A stretch of DNA of 57,289 nucleotides from Halothiobacillus sp. 15-55-196 (lineage in GTDB: Bacteria > Pseudomonadota > Gammaproteobacteria > Halothiobacillales > Halothiobacillaceae), in assembly GCA_002282715.1 (NCBI GenBank), contig NCKC01000011.1:1-57289 (forward strand). Direction: 5' to 3'. The number at the start of each line of letters is the position of its first letter. The first letter of the stretch is position 1. This document shows positions 1-10,588 of the stretch, one piece after another. A model generated the notes under the pieces. The model ran no database searches, was not told where the DNA came from, and saw only the letters and a list, made by a program, of their open reading frames with translations. The position numbers and the translations under genes are program-made.

Positions 1-1
1 C

Positions 2-1006
2 GACAGCGAACTTAACCTCTCACTGCTCGGCACGGACCCGGCGAGTCGGGCCGCGATCGACACCGTTCGACGACGTCTTCTGGCGGAACATCTGGGCACC
101 TCGATCGAGGATGTCGCACAGACAGAACAGCGCACCGGTTCGCTGATCCAGACCATCGATGCCCTCAACCGGCCGCAGGAGGCTGATCGCTGGCTCGAAC
201 CCCTGGCGATCACGATGGATGAGTCCCTGGAGCGGCAGGTGCCCGATGCCGCGGTCATCGATCCCGAACGGCCGCTGCCGCCGGACGAGCTGATCGATTT
301 GTTTATCGAGTCCGAATACCGCCGCCCGTTGGGCAGGCGAGCACTCGGCATGGCCGTGCTCATCGCCGGTATGCTGGTGCTCGCGCTGATCTGGCGGTTC
401 ACACCGTTGCAACAATTTCTGGAGCCGCGCGCGCTTCTGGCGCATCTTTACACGTTTCGCACCGAAAGCTGGGGGCCAGTGGCCGCCTTTGGCCTGTTTG
501 TGGTTGCATCGGTCGCGGGTGTGCCAATCACACCGCTGGTGATCGCCACGGGGTTGATTTTCGGTGCCTGGACGGGGTTTGGTATTGCCTTTATCGGGGC
601 CGTGCTGGCGGCCGTGCTGGGCTTTGTCATCGGTCAGTTGCTGGGGGCCGGGACCATGCGCCGACTGGCGGGCTCGAAACTCGATCGCATCAGCCGACGC
701 CTTGCCCGCAAAGGGATTCTCACCGTCTTCTCCCTGCGCCTGCTGCCCATCGCACCGTTTGCGCTGATCAATCTGGTCGCCGGTGCCTCGCGACTGAAAT
801 TCCGGGACTTTCTCATCGGCAGTCTGGCGGGCTTGTTTCCGGGCACCTTTGCGCTGACCTTCTTTTCCCATCAGCTTCTTGAAACGATCCGACACCCCAG
901 CCTGGCCACCACAGGGCTTTTGCTGTTGATGGCAAGTGTGTTTGTCGCGATCGGCTGGGGGCTCTCCTATCTGCTCGCGCAGCGTAACCAAGCCTCCGGT
1001 TCGTGA
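2..1006 (+). CDS. Phospholipase D-like protein with C-terminal VTT (TVP38/DedA) membrane domain, 5' partial
   Basis: The reading frame is open from base 2, so the start lies outside the window and only the last 334 residues are seen. The first 40 residues (DSELNLSLLG, then RRRLLAEHLG) resemble the end of a bacterial phospholipase D/cardiolipin synthase catalytic region. From about residue 110 the protein becomes strongly hydrophobic: one membrane segment (MAVLIAGMLVLALIW), then a VTT/SNARE-associated domain with GVPITPLVIATG and GAWTGFGIAF. PLD-VTT fusions are known inner-membrane proteins of uncertain substrate, so phospholipid turnover is the family-level expectation only. The stop shares one base with the ATG of the next gene (TGATG), so the two are probably translated together. 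The catalytic HKD motifs are not in the window. Confidence 0.8.
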   Translation, partial: DSELNLSLLGTDPASRAAIDTVRRRLLAEHLGTSIEDVAQTEQRTGSLIQTIDALNRPQEADRWLEPLAITMDESLERQVPDAAVIDPERPLPPDELIDLFIESEYRRPLGRRALGMAVLIAGMLVLALIWRFTPLQQFLEPRALLAHLYTFRTESWGPVAAFGLFVVASVAGVPITPLVIATGLIFGAWTGFGIAFIGAVLAAVLGFVIGQLLGAGTMRRLAGSKLDRISRRLARKGILTVFSLRLLPIAPFALINLVAGASRLKFRDFLIGSLAGLFPGTFALTFFSHQLLETIRHPSLATTGLLLLMASVFVAIGWGLSYLLAQRNQASGS

Positions 1007-1728
1007 TGCTCACGGTCGCCACCTGGAATATCCATGCGGGGATCGGTCGGGATCGTCGCCTTGATCTGGCGCGTATCTGGCGCGTCATCGAACTGATCGA
1101 TGCCGATCTGATCGGTCTGCAGGAAGTCGTGCTGACCGATCTGCACGACGATCTGCTGATCCGGTGGGCGCAGGCCGCAGGCTATGCGACTCACTTTGTG
1201 ACCACGCGTGCCGGCCCGCTGCCCGGCAGCTATTTTGGCAACATGCTGCTCAGCCGCCTGCCGCTGACCGAACACCCCGCTCTCGACATCTCCGTGCCCG
1301 GCCGCGAGCGCCGTCAATTGCTGTGTGCCGAGGTGACGCATCAGTCCCAACGATTGGCCATCTGGGTGGCGCATCTGGGGCTGAAAAGATGGGAACGCAG
1401 GTATCAGGCCGAACGCATCCATGCCCACGCCCATCGCGCAGGTGATTACCCGACCCATCGTCTCCTGATCGGCGATTTCAATGAATGGTGGCCCGGCCGG
1501 GGTACTCTCAGGACGCTGCATCAATCATTCCGCCGCTTGAACACACCGGCCAGCTTTCCGGCTCACCGTCCGTTCATGGCGCTGGACGCCATCTGGCTGG
1601 CCGGCACGAGTGAGTTCATTCGCCAAGAAGCCATCGATCATCCCCTGGTGCGTATCGCCTCCGATCACCGCCCGATCCGGGCGAAGATTGCACTTGACGG
1701 CTCAGAGAAACCCGGCACACATGCATGA
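1006..1728 (+). CDS. Endonuclease/exonuclease/phosphatase (EEP) family protein
   Basis: A 240-residue protein of the EEP (DNase I-like) fold. With the ATG at 1006 as residue 1, the metal and catalytic signatures are TWNIHAG (N8), GLQEV (E40), GDFNEWW in the middle and SDHRPI near the C-terminus, in the normal order for the fold. A GTG three bases upstream is a possible alternative start. Overlap with the preceding PLD-VTT gene indicates an operon. This pairing of a PLD-VTT gene with an EEP gene suggests a shared role in phospholipid or phosphodiester metabolism, but the substrate cannot be told from sequence. A second EEP paralogue lies at 53534-54394. Confidence 0.85.
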   Translation: MLTVATWNIHAGIGRDRRLDLARIWRVIELIDADLIGLQEVVLTDLHDDLLIRWAQAAGYATHFVTTRAGPLPGSYFGNMLLSRLPLTEHPALDISVPGRERRQLLCAEVTHQSQRLAIWVAHLGLKRWERRYQAERIHAHAHRAGDYPTHRLLIGDFNEWWPGRGTLRTLHQSFRRLNTPASFPAHRPFMALDAIWLAGTSEFIRQEAIDHPLVRIASDHRPIRAKIALDGSEKPGTHA

Positions 1729-1730
1729 CC

Positions 1731-1776
1731 GTTTCTGGATGCGAATTGGGGCGGTTTCTGGATGCGAATTGGGGCG
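1731..1776. repeat. Perfect tandem duplication of a 23-bp unit
   Basis: The unit beginning GTTTCTGGATGCGAATT and ending GGGGCG occurs twice head to tail (1731-1753 and 1754-1776) without a mismatch, directly after the stop of the EEP gene and abutting the inverted-repeat element that begins at about 1772. The origin is unknown; multiple short direct repeats of this size occur at the ends of some insertion sequences, which is only a suggestion here. Confidence 0.9.
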
Positions 1777-1945
1777 CCTCGAAAAACCTTTCGAGGTGCC
1801 CATGCACCACATGGACGTGGTGCCGCGCAATATTGCGAAGCTGACGCAATCTCGCATAAGCGATTGAAATAGCGTGAGTTCGTCGCGATTTTCCCACAAC
1901 GAACGTCCTCGAAAAATCCCATGGATAGGGTTTTTCGAGGTGCCC
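1772..1945 (+). repeat. Multi-hairpin intergenic element, copy A
   Basis: Read on the plus strand it folds into a series of hairpins: CCTCGAAA/TTTCGAGG (1777-1796), GCACCAC/GTGGTGC with loop ATGGAC (1804-1823), an imperfect stem at 1847-1866 followed by ATTGAAATAGCGTGAG, GTTCGT/ACGAAC (1878-1904), and a last stem CCTCGAAAAA/TTTTTCGAGG with apical loop ATGGAT (1907-1940). The outer ends are themselves an inverted repeat (GGGCGCCTCGAAAAACC against GGGTTTTTCGAGGTGCCC). The same architecture recurs at 2364-2509 and 31595-31756, and the outer repeat recurs at 14103-14245. It fills the space between two convergent genes, so it may also end transcription. Strand is assigned by similarity among copies and is not proven. 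Confidence 0.7.
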
Positions 1946-2030
1946 TTCAATGTTTCCAATCTCACCTGGGGTGGCATGCATCGAATTTGATTTCTGGCGC
2001 CCGCCACTCTGCCTTTCGATCCGAGGTAAT

Positions 2031-2252
2031 TCAGGCCTTTTTACTTCCCACTAACAAGAGCACGCCGCCAAGGACAATCGCGCCAATACCCACCCAAACG
2101 GGGACATTGACGGTTTGCTTGTCCTTGATCGACAACTCAATAGGCCCAACTTTGGCTTCGTGGGTGTCCTTGGTATAGCTGAAACTTCCGTAGGCCAATC
2201 CGAGGCTTCCGGCAATAATCAATGCAATTGCTGCGATTCTTATAGCGTCCAT
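2031..2252 (-). CDS. Small DUF3185-type membrane protein
   Basis: A 73-residue protein with two predicted membrane segments, residues 5-25 (IAAIALIIAGSLGLAYGSF) and residues 52-69 (VWVGIGAIVLGGVLLLVG). They are separated by a polar stretch containing KVGPIELSIKDKQTVNVP, which is the characteristic central sequence of DUF3185 proteins as I remember them. It ends in GSKKA. No function is established for the family. The gene stands alone between two copies of the structured repeat element, with a plus-strand gene on its left and der on its right. Confidence 0.8.
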   Translation of the reverse strand: MDAIRIAAIALIIAGSLGLAYGSFSYTKDTHEAKVGPIELSIKDKQTVNVPVWVGIGAIVLGGVLLLVGSKKA

Positions 2253-2363
2253 TTCAATTTCCTTCTATTTAGAAAACATACTAATCCGAACTCTCGACAC
2301 CTCAGGATCATCGATCCAGGCAAGATGCCCTTACTCAACTTAACACAACCCAGTCAAGCACTA

Positions 2364-2509
2364 GGGAAGTGCTGATTTATTCAGTGCTTCCCGCTTGGAG
2401 CAGGATGCCCCAACACGAACAAAGACGTCAGTCTTTGATTCGTGAGCGCCATCGCGGGCGTGTACCGCGATGAGCGAGCTGATTTATTCCAAGGATGGAA
2501 TAAATCAGC
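2364..2509 (+). repeat. Multi-hairpin intergenic element, copy B
   Basis: Five hairpins in the same order as copy A: GGGAAG/CTTCCC (2364-2392) enclosing CTGA/TCAG; GGAGCA/TGCCCC around GGA (2397-2411); CACGAA-CAAAGAC/GTCTTTG-A-TTCGTG (2414-2444); CATCGCGG/CCGCGATG with loop GCGTGTA (2450-2472); and a perfect 13-bp stem starting GCTGATTTATTCC with loop AAGGAT (2478-2509). The sequence GTGCTGATTTATTC near the left end is repeated inverted at the right end, giving a terminal inverted repeat. It lies just downstream of der, so the last stem could double as a der terminator, although no T-tract follows on that strand. Confidence 0.75.
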
Positions 2510-2529
2510 ATTTAACTAGTTTAATTTCT

Positions 2530-4218
2530 TCACCGCCCGCCTCTTCCGCCGGTTGGTTTTCGCCCTGCACCTGGTTTGGCCGCCGGTCGGGCCGACAGGG
2601 CGCTTTTACGACTGTTTGCCTTGGCTACGGTTTTGGGTGCGGCGGCTTTGGCTGCCGGACGAGCCGTATTTTTTGCTGCGCCTTTGGCCAAGTTTCTGGC
2701 TGTAGTTTTGGTGGTTTTGGCCGCTGGTTTCCCCGCTTTGACCGCTGTCGCGGGCGGCGTATTGCTCGATGCAGCCTCGTCGCGTGCGCGCCGTTCGGCA
2801 TTGGCAGCCGATTTGCGCTTCATGCCCGCAATCTGGCGTTCTTCCTTCTTGGCCTTGAAGCGTTGCAGCGGCGTGCGGATATCGTATTTGCCTTCATAGG
2901 GGTTGCTGTCGGTGCGGAATTCCAGCCGGATCGGGGTGCCCATGAGTTGGAATTCCTTGCGGAACCAGCCCTCGAGGTAACGCGAATAGTTGCCCGGCAA
3001 TCGGTCGGTTTGCTTACCGTGGATGACAATGATCGGCGGGTTGCTGCCCCCTTGATGGGCATAACGCAGCTTGATGCGGCGGCCGTGAATCAATGGTGGT
3101 TGATGCGCGAACACAGCGGCTTCCAGCGAGCGGGTGAGCACATTGGTGCTGATGTCGCGCATGGCGGCCAAGTAAGCCTTGTCCACGCTTTCGAACAAAT
3201 GCCCCACGCCGGTGCCGTGCAAGGCCGAGATGAAGTGCATCTCAGCGTAGTTGATGAAATCGAGCCTCAGGTCGATCTGCCGTTTGACCTCGGCGCGCGC
3301 GTAGTCGGTCAGGTTGTCCCATTTGTTGATGGCGATAACGAGTGCGCGGCCCCGATCATGGATGAAGCCGAGCAGATGCTGATCCTGTTCGCTGATGCCT
3401 TCGTGGGCGTCGCAGACCAAAATGACCACATTGGCCGCTTCAATCGCTTGCAGGGTTTTGACGATGCTGAATTTCTCGATCATCTCGTTGACGCGCGCCC
3501 GGCGGCGCACGCCCGCGGTGTCGATCAGCGTGTATGCCTTGCCGTTCTGCTCGAAGGGAATGTAGATGCTGTCGCGCGTGGTGCCGGGTTGATCGAAGGC
3601 CAACACGCGATCTTCGCCGAGCAGGCGATTGGTGAGCGTGGATTTGCCGACGTTCGGTCGCCCGATCAGCGCCACGCGAATGGTTTTTTCGTCGTATTCC
3701 GGCTCTTCATCCATCACGGCCAATTTATCGGCCAGTTTCACCACAACCGCATCCCACAAGGCGCTGATCCCGCGACCGTGTGATGCCGTGGTGAACACCG
3801 GTTCGCCCAGGCCGAGGCGCGCGAATTCGGCCTGCACCAGCGATTCATCCACACCATCGACCTTGTTGACCACGAGCTGGATCGGCTTGCTCGAACGGCG
3901 CAGTTTCTCGGCAATTTCCTGATCGGCCACGGTCAGGCCCGCACGCGCATCGACCATGAACACCACGCAGTCGGCTTCCTCGATTGCCGCCCAGGCCTGA
4001 TCCTGCATCAATGCCTCGATACCGCCGCGCTCGCCGGTCAGACCGCCGGTGTCGATCACGATGAAGTCGCGTCCTTCGTGTTCGGCCGAACCGTACTGGC
4101 GATCCCGCGTCAGACCGGCGTAATCGGCCACCAGCGCCGCGCGCGACCGCGTCATCTGGTTGAACAGGGTAGACTTGCCGACATTGGGCCGTCCGACTAA
4201 AGCAATCACAGGTTTCAT
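2530..4218 (-). CDS. der: Ribosome-assembly GTPase Der (EngA) with a long basic tail
   Basis: Der carries two tandem GTPase domains and acts in 50S subunit maturation. Residues 1-160 open [16 protein letters not shown], and the second domain starts near residue 175 with the repeated P-loop [12 protein letters not shown] and NKWD/NKVD motifs are present in both. A KH-like domain follows to about residue 460. The ATG at 4218 places the P-loop at the usual distance from the N-terminus, so nine residues of upstream open frame were dropped. The protein has 562 residues where about 490 is usual. The surplus is a C-terminal tail of Ala, Lys, Arg and Pro blocks ([21 protein letters not shown]). In most gammaproteobacteria der directly follows bamB, which here is 12.4 kb away. 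Confidence 0.95.
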   Translation of the reverse strand: MKPVIALVGRPNVGKSTLFNQMTRSRAALVADYAGLTRDRQYGSAEHEGRDFIVIDTGGLTGERGGIEALMQDQAWAAIEEADCVVFMVDARAGLTVADQEIAEKLRRSSKPIQLVVNKVDGVDESLVQAEFARLGLGEPVFTTASHGRGISALWDAVVVKLADKLAVMDEEPEYDEKTIRVALIGRPNVGKSTLTNRLLGEDRVLAFDQPGTTRDSIYIPFEQNGKAYTLIDTAGVRRRARVNEMIEKFSIVKTLQAIEAANVVILVCDAHEGISEQDQHLLGFIHDRGRALVIAINKWDNLTDYARAEVKRQIDLRLDFINYAEMHFISALHGTGVGHLFESVDKAYLAAMRDISTNVLTRSLEAAVFAHQPPLIHGRRIKLRYAHQGGSNPPIIVIHGKQTDRLPGNYSRYLEGWFRKEFQLMGTPIRLEFRTDSNPYEGKYDIRTPLQRFKAKKEERQIAGMKRKSAANAERRARDEAASSNTPPATAVKAGKPAAKTTKTTARNLAKGAAKNTARPAAKAAAPKTVAKANSRKSALSARPAAKPGAGRKPTGGRGGR

Positions 4219-4383
4219 GGGGAATCCATCAATCTCGCCAGGCACATTCGGGCCGAATCATGCCGCGTTCGATTACGCCCATGATCCGGATATTGCGCGC
4301 GATTATCGCAGCCTTGGGCAAATAATGCTGAATTATCCTTGCCCTGCGTTTCCATTTGCCTATCGCCTACTGACTTGGGTGGA

Positions 4384-4724
4384 TTAACGCCGCCCCACCC
4401 AAACTTGTTGCGCATTGACGAACATCTTGATGCCGTGCGCGCCGAATTCACCACCATAACCGGAGCGTTTGGTACCGACACTCGGCAGGCGCGGATCGGT
4501 TTGCCCATTTCCTCGACCATGGGTATGGCCAGCGATTCGACTTCTGCCCGCATGATCTGTGCGACGCGGCGCAGCAATTCGACACGCGTTTCCATGCTGG
4601 TTTTGCGCCAGCGTGTGTACGCCGCAGCTGAGGCGGATATGACAGCATCACGCTTGGTGGCGTTAAAGAACGGATATGAATGCAGCGGTTGTGCGGTGGT
4701 CGGGTTAATCACTTGAAAACTCAT
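4384..4724 (-). pseudogene. Aldehyde dehydrogenase (succinate-semialdehyde type) remnant with large internal deletion
   Basis: The N-terminal 80 residues (MSFQVINPTTAQPLHSYPF through MVEEMGKPI) are a typical aldehyde dehydrogenase start. Directly after GKPI the sequence jumps to the extreme C-terminus of the same family, read one frame over: LPSVGTKRSGYGGEFGAHG, then FVNAQQVWVGRR and TAA at 4384-4386. About 340 codons are missing, including the NAD-binding region, the active-site Cys and the catalytic Glu, so no enzyme can be made. The deletion also caused the frame change. The gene sits at the der-proximal edge of the accessory block, beside a transposase remnant, which suggests decay of imported DNA. 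Confidence 0.85.
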
Positions 4725-4775
4725 GCGGCTTCACGCTCCTTTTTACCGGTCGAGCGGCTCTTCGGCGACACGCTA

Positions 4776-5040
4776 TCGGTGAACGTCGATAAGACGCACA
4801 AATTCATCCGCAAACCGATACAGCCAGCACCCACGACAGCCAGCACTTCGAGGCGGTGATCGATCCGGCCAACACAAACAGGGCGGTTTATGCCGATCGG
4901 GGTTACCCCTCAGCGGAGTGGGAAGCCTGGCTCAAAGCGAACGGCTACCGTAACTGGATCCAAGGCAAAGGCCATCGGCACAAACCTTTGTCCGAGGTGC
5001 AGCAGGGCCGAAACCATCAAAATTTACGCGCTTTCACTGA
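4776..5040 (+). pseudogene. IS5-type transposase fragment, frameshifted
   Basis: In one frame the DNA encodes VNVDKTHKFIRK. After a frame change near 4815 it continues TASTHDSQHFEAV, VYADRGYPSAEWEAWLKANG and IQGKGHRHKPLS. These match the middle and C-terminal part of IS5/IS1031-group DDE transposases, with Y-A-D as the region of the second catalytic Asp. The N-terminal half and the end carrying the catalytic Glu context are absent, and no terminal inverted repeats are recognisable. It is a scar of an old insertion immediately upstream of the porin gene. Its open frame runs on into the porin gene in the wrong frame and should not be taken as one protein. Confidence 0.75.
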
Positions 5041-5085
5041 ATACTTGGTTCCCTGGGCATTCCGCTATTCGTTCGCGAGGAAATC

Positions 5086-5793
5086 GTGCATCTCGAAAAA
5101 ATTCAGGCGACCAGAAAGGTCGTTGCCGTTGCGATCAGCGTGCTGCTGCTTGGGGCGGCAACCAGCGTTCAGGCGGATGTCTTTGGCAGTGTTGTATTCA
5201 CGCCGGACGACGAGTGGCGCGGCTCTTCACGGGCGCGTGAGAAGCCGGCGGTTCAAACCGGAGTCGAGTACGCCCGCGACTCCGGCTTCTATGCCTCTGT
5301 CTTGGGCTCCAGCGTCAAGTTCAAGCCCGATAACAACGCCAATAGCGAATTCGATGTCTCTTTGGGCTGGAGCAGTAAACTGGCACAAGACCGGGCGCTG
5401 GATACGTATCACGCGCGCCACCAATACTCTGGTGCGCAAGGCTCGCCCAGCTGGAACGAAGTCAACGCGATGGTCACTTGGCGCGACTGCTACTGGCTGT
5501 CGGTGGAGCGCTGCACAAACGCGATGGCCAGCAAGGCCACGGGTATCGATACGCTCGTCGGTATGCGCCACCCCGTCAATGACCCGTGGCGTATCGAGGG
5601 CACGCTAGCGCACTACTTCCTGGACAGCGCCTACGCGGATAGCTACACGCACGGCTCCCTGAGCGTGGTGTGGAAATTTCAAGCCCCATTCGAGGCAAGG
5701 CTGACGCTGCACGGGACGGACTCCGCCGCAAACAGGATGTTTCCCGGTATGGCGGGCTCACGTGTAGAGTTCGCTCTGCAAACCGCTTCCTAA
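5086..5793 (+). CDS. TorF-family putative porin (outer membrane)
   Basis: A 235-residue secreted protein. It starts with GTG at 5086, preceded by GAGGAA at good spacing. Residues 1-31 form a signal peptide (basic start, hydrophobic VVAVAISVLLLGAATS, cleavage after VQA). The mature part begins DVFGSVVFTPDDEWRGSS and contains VEYARDSGFYASVLGSSV and FDVSLGWSSKL, alternating patterns that fit the Gcw_chp/TorF family of outer-membrane beta-barrels. No ligand is known with certainty for these proteins. It lies 47 bp upstream of kdpF on the same strand, so an outer-membrane channel serving the potassium system is an attractive inference, but only positional. Confidence 0.75.
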   Translation: MHLEKIQATRKVVAVAISVLLLGAATSVQADVFGSVVFTPDDEWRGSSRAREKPAVQTGVEYARDSGFYASVLGSSVKFKPDNNANSEFDVSLGWSSKLAQDRALDTYHARHQYSGAQGSPSWNEVNAMVTWRDCYWLSVERCTNAMASKATGIDTLVGMRHPVNDPWRIEGTLAHYFLDSAYADSYTHGSLSVVWKFQAPFEARLTLHGTDSAANRMFPGMAGSRVEFALQTAS

Positions 5794-5840
5794 AGATCAT
5801 CGACTTTCCCGCCGCATGGCATTTTCAATAAAGGTGGATC

Positions 5841-5921
5841 ATGAATTTGATTATCGGTTTGATATCGTTCGGGTTATTTGCATATTTGCTTTATGCACTG
5901 ATCAGGCCTGAAAAATTCTGA
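5841..5921 (+). CDS. kdpF: KdpF, small subunit of the Kdp K+-ATPase
   Basis: A 26-residue single-span membrane peptide: MNLIIGLISFGLF, then YLLYALIRPEKF. The signature of KdpF is a hydrophobic helix ending in YAL-(I)-x-(P/A)-E-x-F, matched here exactly at the C-terminus. The RBS is AAGG eight bases before the ATG. In Escherichia coli KdpF stabilises the KdpABC complex in the inner membrane. It is the first gene of the kdp cluster and below the size normally reported by gene callers. Confidence 0.85.
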   Translation: MNLIIGLISFGLFAYLLYALIRPEKF

Positions 5922-5955
5922 TGACAAAATTATTCAAATCAATCGAGGTGCATTT

Positions 5956-6039
5956 ATGGGTGATCTCTTGTTTTTGGTATTGGCTTGCGGATTTTTCGTA
6001 ATCACGGCGGGGTACATTCTTGCCCTCGAAAAAATTTGA
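5956..6039 (+). CDS. Second KdpF-like 27-residue membrane peptide
   Basis: The ATG at 5956 is preceded by GAGG at 5945-5948, and the frame ends with TGA at 6037-6039. The peptide starts MGDLLFLVLACGFFVITAG and ends YILALEKI: one membrane helix with an acidic N-terminus and a short charged tail. Small peptides of this style are found next to kdpF or kdpA in several bacteria and have no assigned function. The stop is 12 bp before kdpA, and a purine-rich CCGGAG just upstream of kdpA lies at this boundary, so translation of the two is probably coupled. It could be a second regulatory or assembly subunit of the pump. There is no experimental basis. Confidence 0.6.
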   Translation: MGDLLFLVLACGFFVITAGYILALEKI

Positions 6040-6051
6040 CCGGAGTCCAAG

Positions 6052-7758
<1,707 letters not shown>

Positions 7759-7772
7759 TAGGAGATGCAATC

Positions 7773-8450
7773 ATGCCTGTATCCACCGCATCGCCCGCGG
7801 CGCCTAAAGCGCAGCCGGCGCTCAAGGGGCTGGCGCGCCCGGTCATCGTCAGCGCCGTGCTGTTTTGCTTGATCACCGGGATCGCCTACCCCTTGCTGAC
7901 CACCGGGGTTGCGAACCTTGTTTTTCCGCACCAAGCACAAGGTAGCCTGATCCTGCACGACGGCAAGCCGATCGGCTCGGCGCTCATCGGGCAGGAATTC
8001 ACCGCACCGCAGTACTTCCACGGTCGGCCCAGCGCCACCACCGGGGTTGACCCGAGCGATCCGTCCAAGACCATCAGCCAGCCCTACAACGCCGCGTTGA
8101 GCGGGGCCAGCAACAAAGGGCCGACCAACCAAAAACTGATCGACGACGTCGCGGCGCGCGCACGCGCTTATCGCATGGAAAACGGCCTGCCGGCCGATGC
8201 ACCGGTGCCGGTCGATGCGGTCACGGCCTCGGCCTCGGGGCTCGACCCGGACATTTCACTCGCCAACGCCCGTCTGCAGGCCGCGCGTGTGGCCAAGGCG
8301 CGGCACATGCCGCTCGAACATGTGCTGGCGCTGCTCGCCCAGCACACCACCCCACGGCAGTTCGGCTTGCTGGGCGTACCGCGGGTCAATGTCCTTGCGC
8401 TCAACCTCTCGCTCGACCGCGCCGATTCGGCGCATACCGCAACGCATTGA
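7773..8450 (+). CDS. kdpC: Potassium-transporting ATPase subunit KdpC
   Basis: KdpC is the single-span accessory subunit that raises nucleotide affinity of KdpB. Of the possible starts, ATG 7773 has AGGAG eight bases upstream and is preferred over the in-frame ATG at 7755. The protein (225 residues) has a membrane segment near residues 25-50 ([19 protein letters not shown]) and conserved blocks [38 protein letters not shown] and the [13 protein letters not shown] run. The length (E. coli 190) reflects a longer N-terminus and middle. Its position before kdpB departs from the canonical kdpFABC order. Confidence 0.95.
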   Translation: MPVSTASPAAPKAQPALKGLARPVIVSAVLFCLITGIAYPLLTTGVANLVFPHQAQGSLILHDGKPIGSALIGQEFTAPQYFHGRPSATTGVDPSDPSKTISQPYNAALSGASNKGPTNQKLIDDVAARARAYRMENGLPADAPVPVDAVTASASGLDPDISLANARLQAARVAKARHMPLEHVLALLAQHTTPRQFGLLGVPRVNVLALNLSLDRADSAHTATH

Positions 8451-8464
8451 AACGGAGTACCGTC

Positions 8465-10567
8465 ATGGCTGAATCGCAAATCATGACCTCGACCGCGCCA
8501 CGCCCGCCGCGGAGCAAGCGTCCAATACACACACGAGGCGCGGTGCCGTGGACGTCGGTGCTGGTCGACGCGCTGCGCAAGCTCTCCCCGCGCGAGCAGA
8601 TGAAAAACCCGGTGATGTTCGTCGTGTATGTCGGCAGCATCGTGGTGACGCTGTTGGGGCTCCGGGCGCTCTGGCAGCCCGCGGGCCATGAGTCGGTGGG
8701 GTTTGTTTTCGCCATCGCCGCCTGGCTGTGGTTTACCGTGCTGTTCGCCAACGCCGCCGAGGCGCTGGCCGAAGGCCGCGGCAAAGCGCAGGCCGATGCG
8801 CTACGCGCCACCCGCCAGCGGGTCATGGCGCGGGTGCTCGACGAGCCCAAACCCGACAGCCCCAGCCGCATGGTGGCAAGCGACGCGCTCGCGGTGGGGG
8901 ATCTGGTGTTGGTACAGGCGCAGGAACTCATCCCTGCCGATGGCGACATCCTGGTTGGCGTGGCCTCGGTGGACGAGTCGGCGATCACGGGTGAGTCGGC
9001 GCCGGTGATCCGCGAAGCCGGCGGCGACTTCAGTTCAGTGACCGGCGGCACCCGCGTGCTGTCGGACTGGATCATCATGCGCGTTACGGCCAAGCCGGGT
9101 GAGGCGTTTCTCGATCGCATGATCAGTATGGTCGAGGGTGCCAAACGCGGCAAGACACCCAACGAGGTCGCACTGACCATCTTGCTGGTAGCCCTGACGC
9201 TGATCTTCCTGCTGGTGACCGCCACGCTGCTGCCGTTTTCGCAGTTCAGCGTGGCGGTCACCGGCGCGGGTCAGCCGGTGAGCATCACCGTGCTGATCGC
9301 CTTGCTCGTCTGCCTCATCCCCACCACCATCGGCGCGCTGCTCTCCACCGTGGGCATCGCTGGCATGAGCCGGATGATCAAGGCCAATGTGCTCGCCACC
9401 TCCGGCCGGGCAATCGAAGCTGCGGGTGATGTCGATGTGCTGCTGCTCGACAAGACCGGCACCATTACTCTGGGCAACCGCGAGGCGGCCGAGTTCCACC
9501 CCGCGCCCGGGATCGATGTGCGTACGCTGGCCGAAGCCGCGGTGCTGGCCTCGCTGGCCGACGAAACACCCGAAGGTCGCTCGATCGTGGCGCTGGCGAA
9601 GAAGCGCTTCGGCTTGAGCGAGCGCAGCCTTGAAGGTGCAGAGATCATTCCGTTTACCGCGCAAACCCGGATGAGCGGTATCGACTTCGCGGACCGCAAG
9701 CTGCGCAAGGGCGCGGCCTCCGCGATCCGCGCCTATGTCGAACAGGCAGGCGGGACGTTGGCGCCCGCGGTGCAGCGCACGGTCGATGAAGTCTCGCGCC
9801 ACGGTAGCACCGCGCTGGCCGTGGCCGACGGTGCGCAAGTCCTCGGCGTGGTCGAGCTCAAGGACATCATCAAGCGCGGTATCAAAGAGCGATTTGCCGA
9901 GCTGCGGGCGATGGGTATCAAAACGGTGATGATCACCGGTGACAACCCGCTGACCGCCGCGGCGATCGCCGCCGAGGCTGGGGTCGATGATTACCTTGCC
10001 GAGGCCACGCCGGAGGACAAGCTCAAGCTCATCCGCAAATACCAGGCCGAGGGCCATCTGGTGGCGATGACGGGTGATGGCACCAACGATGCCCCGGCGC
10101 TCGCCCAGGCGGATGTGGCGGTGGCGATGAACAGCGGCACGCAAGCGGCAAAAGAAGCGGCCAATATGGTCGATCTGGACAGCAACCCGGCCAAGCTGAT
10201 ACAAGTGGTCGAGGTGGGCAAACAGATGATCATGACCCGCGGCGCGCTGACCACCTTCAGCGTCGCCAACGACCTGGCCAAGTACTTTGCCATCATCCCC
10301 GCGGCGTTCGTCGCCACTTATCCGGCATTGGGCGCCTTGAACGTGATGGGCTTGCACAGCCCCGATTCGGCGATTCTGTCTGCGGTGATCTTCAATGCGC
10401 TCATTATCGTCGCGCTCATTCCACTGGCCCTGCGCGGAGTCAAGTACCGCGCCGAACCCGCGGCGCAATTGCTCAAGCGCAACCTGCTGATCTACAGCGT
10501 CGGTGGCCTCATCGCGCCGTTCATCGGCATCAAGCTCATCGACATGCTGATCACGCCTTTCTTTTGA
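8465..10567 (+). CDS. kdpB: Potassium-transporting ATPase ATP-binding subunit KdpB
   Basis: A P-type ATPase catalytic subunit, 700 residues from ATG 8465 (ACGGAG upstream). Visible motifs in order: actuator TGES (ITGESAPVI), transmembrane [12 protein letters not shown], the phosphorylation site [10 protein letters not shown] with D329, nucleotide-binding GRSIVALAK and [11 protein letters not shown], the hinge [13 protein letters not shown], and [15 protein letters not shown]. All residues needed for catalysis are present. The gene follows kdpC by 14 bp and is followed, after a strong stem-loop, by kdpD. Gene order F-A-C-B is unusual. Confidence 0.97.
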   Translation: MAESQIMTSTAPRPPRSKRPIHTRGAVPWTSVLVDALRKLSPREQMKNPVMFVVYVGSIVVTLLGLRALWQPAGHESVGFVFAIAAWLWFTVLFANAAEALAEGRGKAQADALRATRQRVMARVLDEPKPDSPSRMVASDALAVGDLVLVQAQELIPADGDILVGVASVDESAITGESAPVIREAGGDFSSVTGGTRVLSDWIIMRVTAKPGEAFLDRMISMVEGAKRGKTPNEVALTILLVALTLIFLLVTATLLPFSQFSVAVTGAGQPVSITVLIALLVCLIPTTIGALLSTVGIAGMSRMIKANVLATSGRAIEAAGDVDVLLLDKTGTITLGNREAAEFHPAPGIDVRTLAEAAVLASLADETPEGRSIVALAKKRFGLSERSLEGAEIIPFTAQTRMSGIDFADRKLRKGAASAIRAYVEQAGGTLAPAVQRTVDEVSRHGSTALAVADGAQVLGVVELKDIIKRGIKERFAELRAMGIKTVMITGDNPLTAAAIAAEAGVDDYLAEATPEDKLKLIRKYQAEGHLVAMTGDGTNDAPALAQADVAVAMNSGTQAAKEAANMVDLDSNPAKLIQVVEVGKQMIMTRGALTTFSVANDLAKYFAIIPAAFVATYPALGALNVMGLHSPDSAILSAVIFNALIIVALIPLALRGVKYRAEPAAQLLKRNLLIYSVGGLIAPFIGIKLIDMLITPFF

Positions 10568-10588
10568 TCGAGCGGGTCGAGTGAAACC

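Noticed and set aside
20..991. A 323-residue minus-strand open frame opposite the PLD-VTT gene
   Set aside because: Its product is low-complexity Gln/Arg/Asp-rich sequence typical of the antisense of a GC-rich gene, and the plus-strand frame has clear domain similarity.
2397..2509. Integron attC-like site
   Set aside because: A Y-Y-Y-AAC-like triplet near 2412 and strong stems suggested attC, but no matching GTT-core partner, no integrase and no cassette array are present.
2470..3783. A 437-residue plus-strand open frame across der
   Set aside because: It is antisense to the two GTPase domains of der and shows no motifs of its own.
4856..5608. A 250-residue open frame joining transposase sequence to the porin region
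   Set aside because: Only the first 60 residues resemble a transposase. The rest is the porin gene read in a wrong frame.
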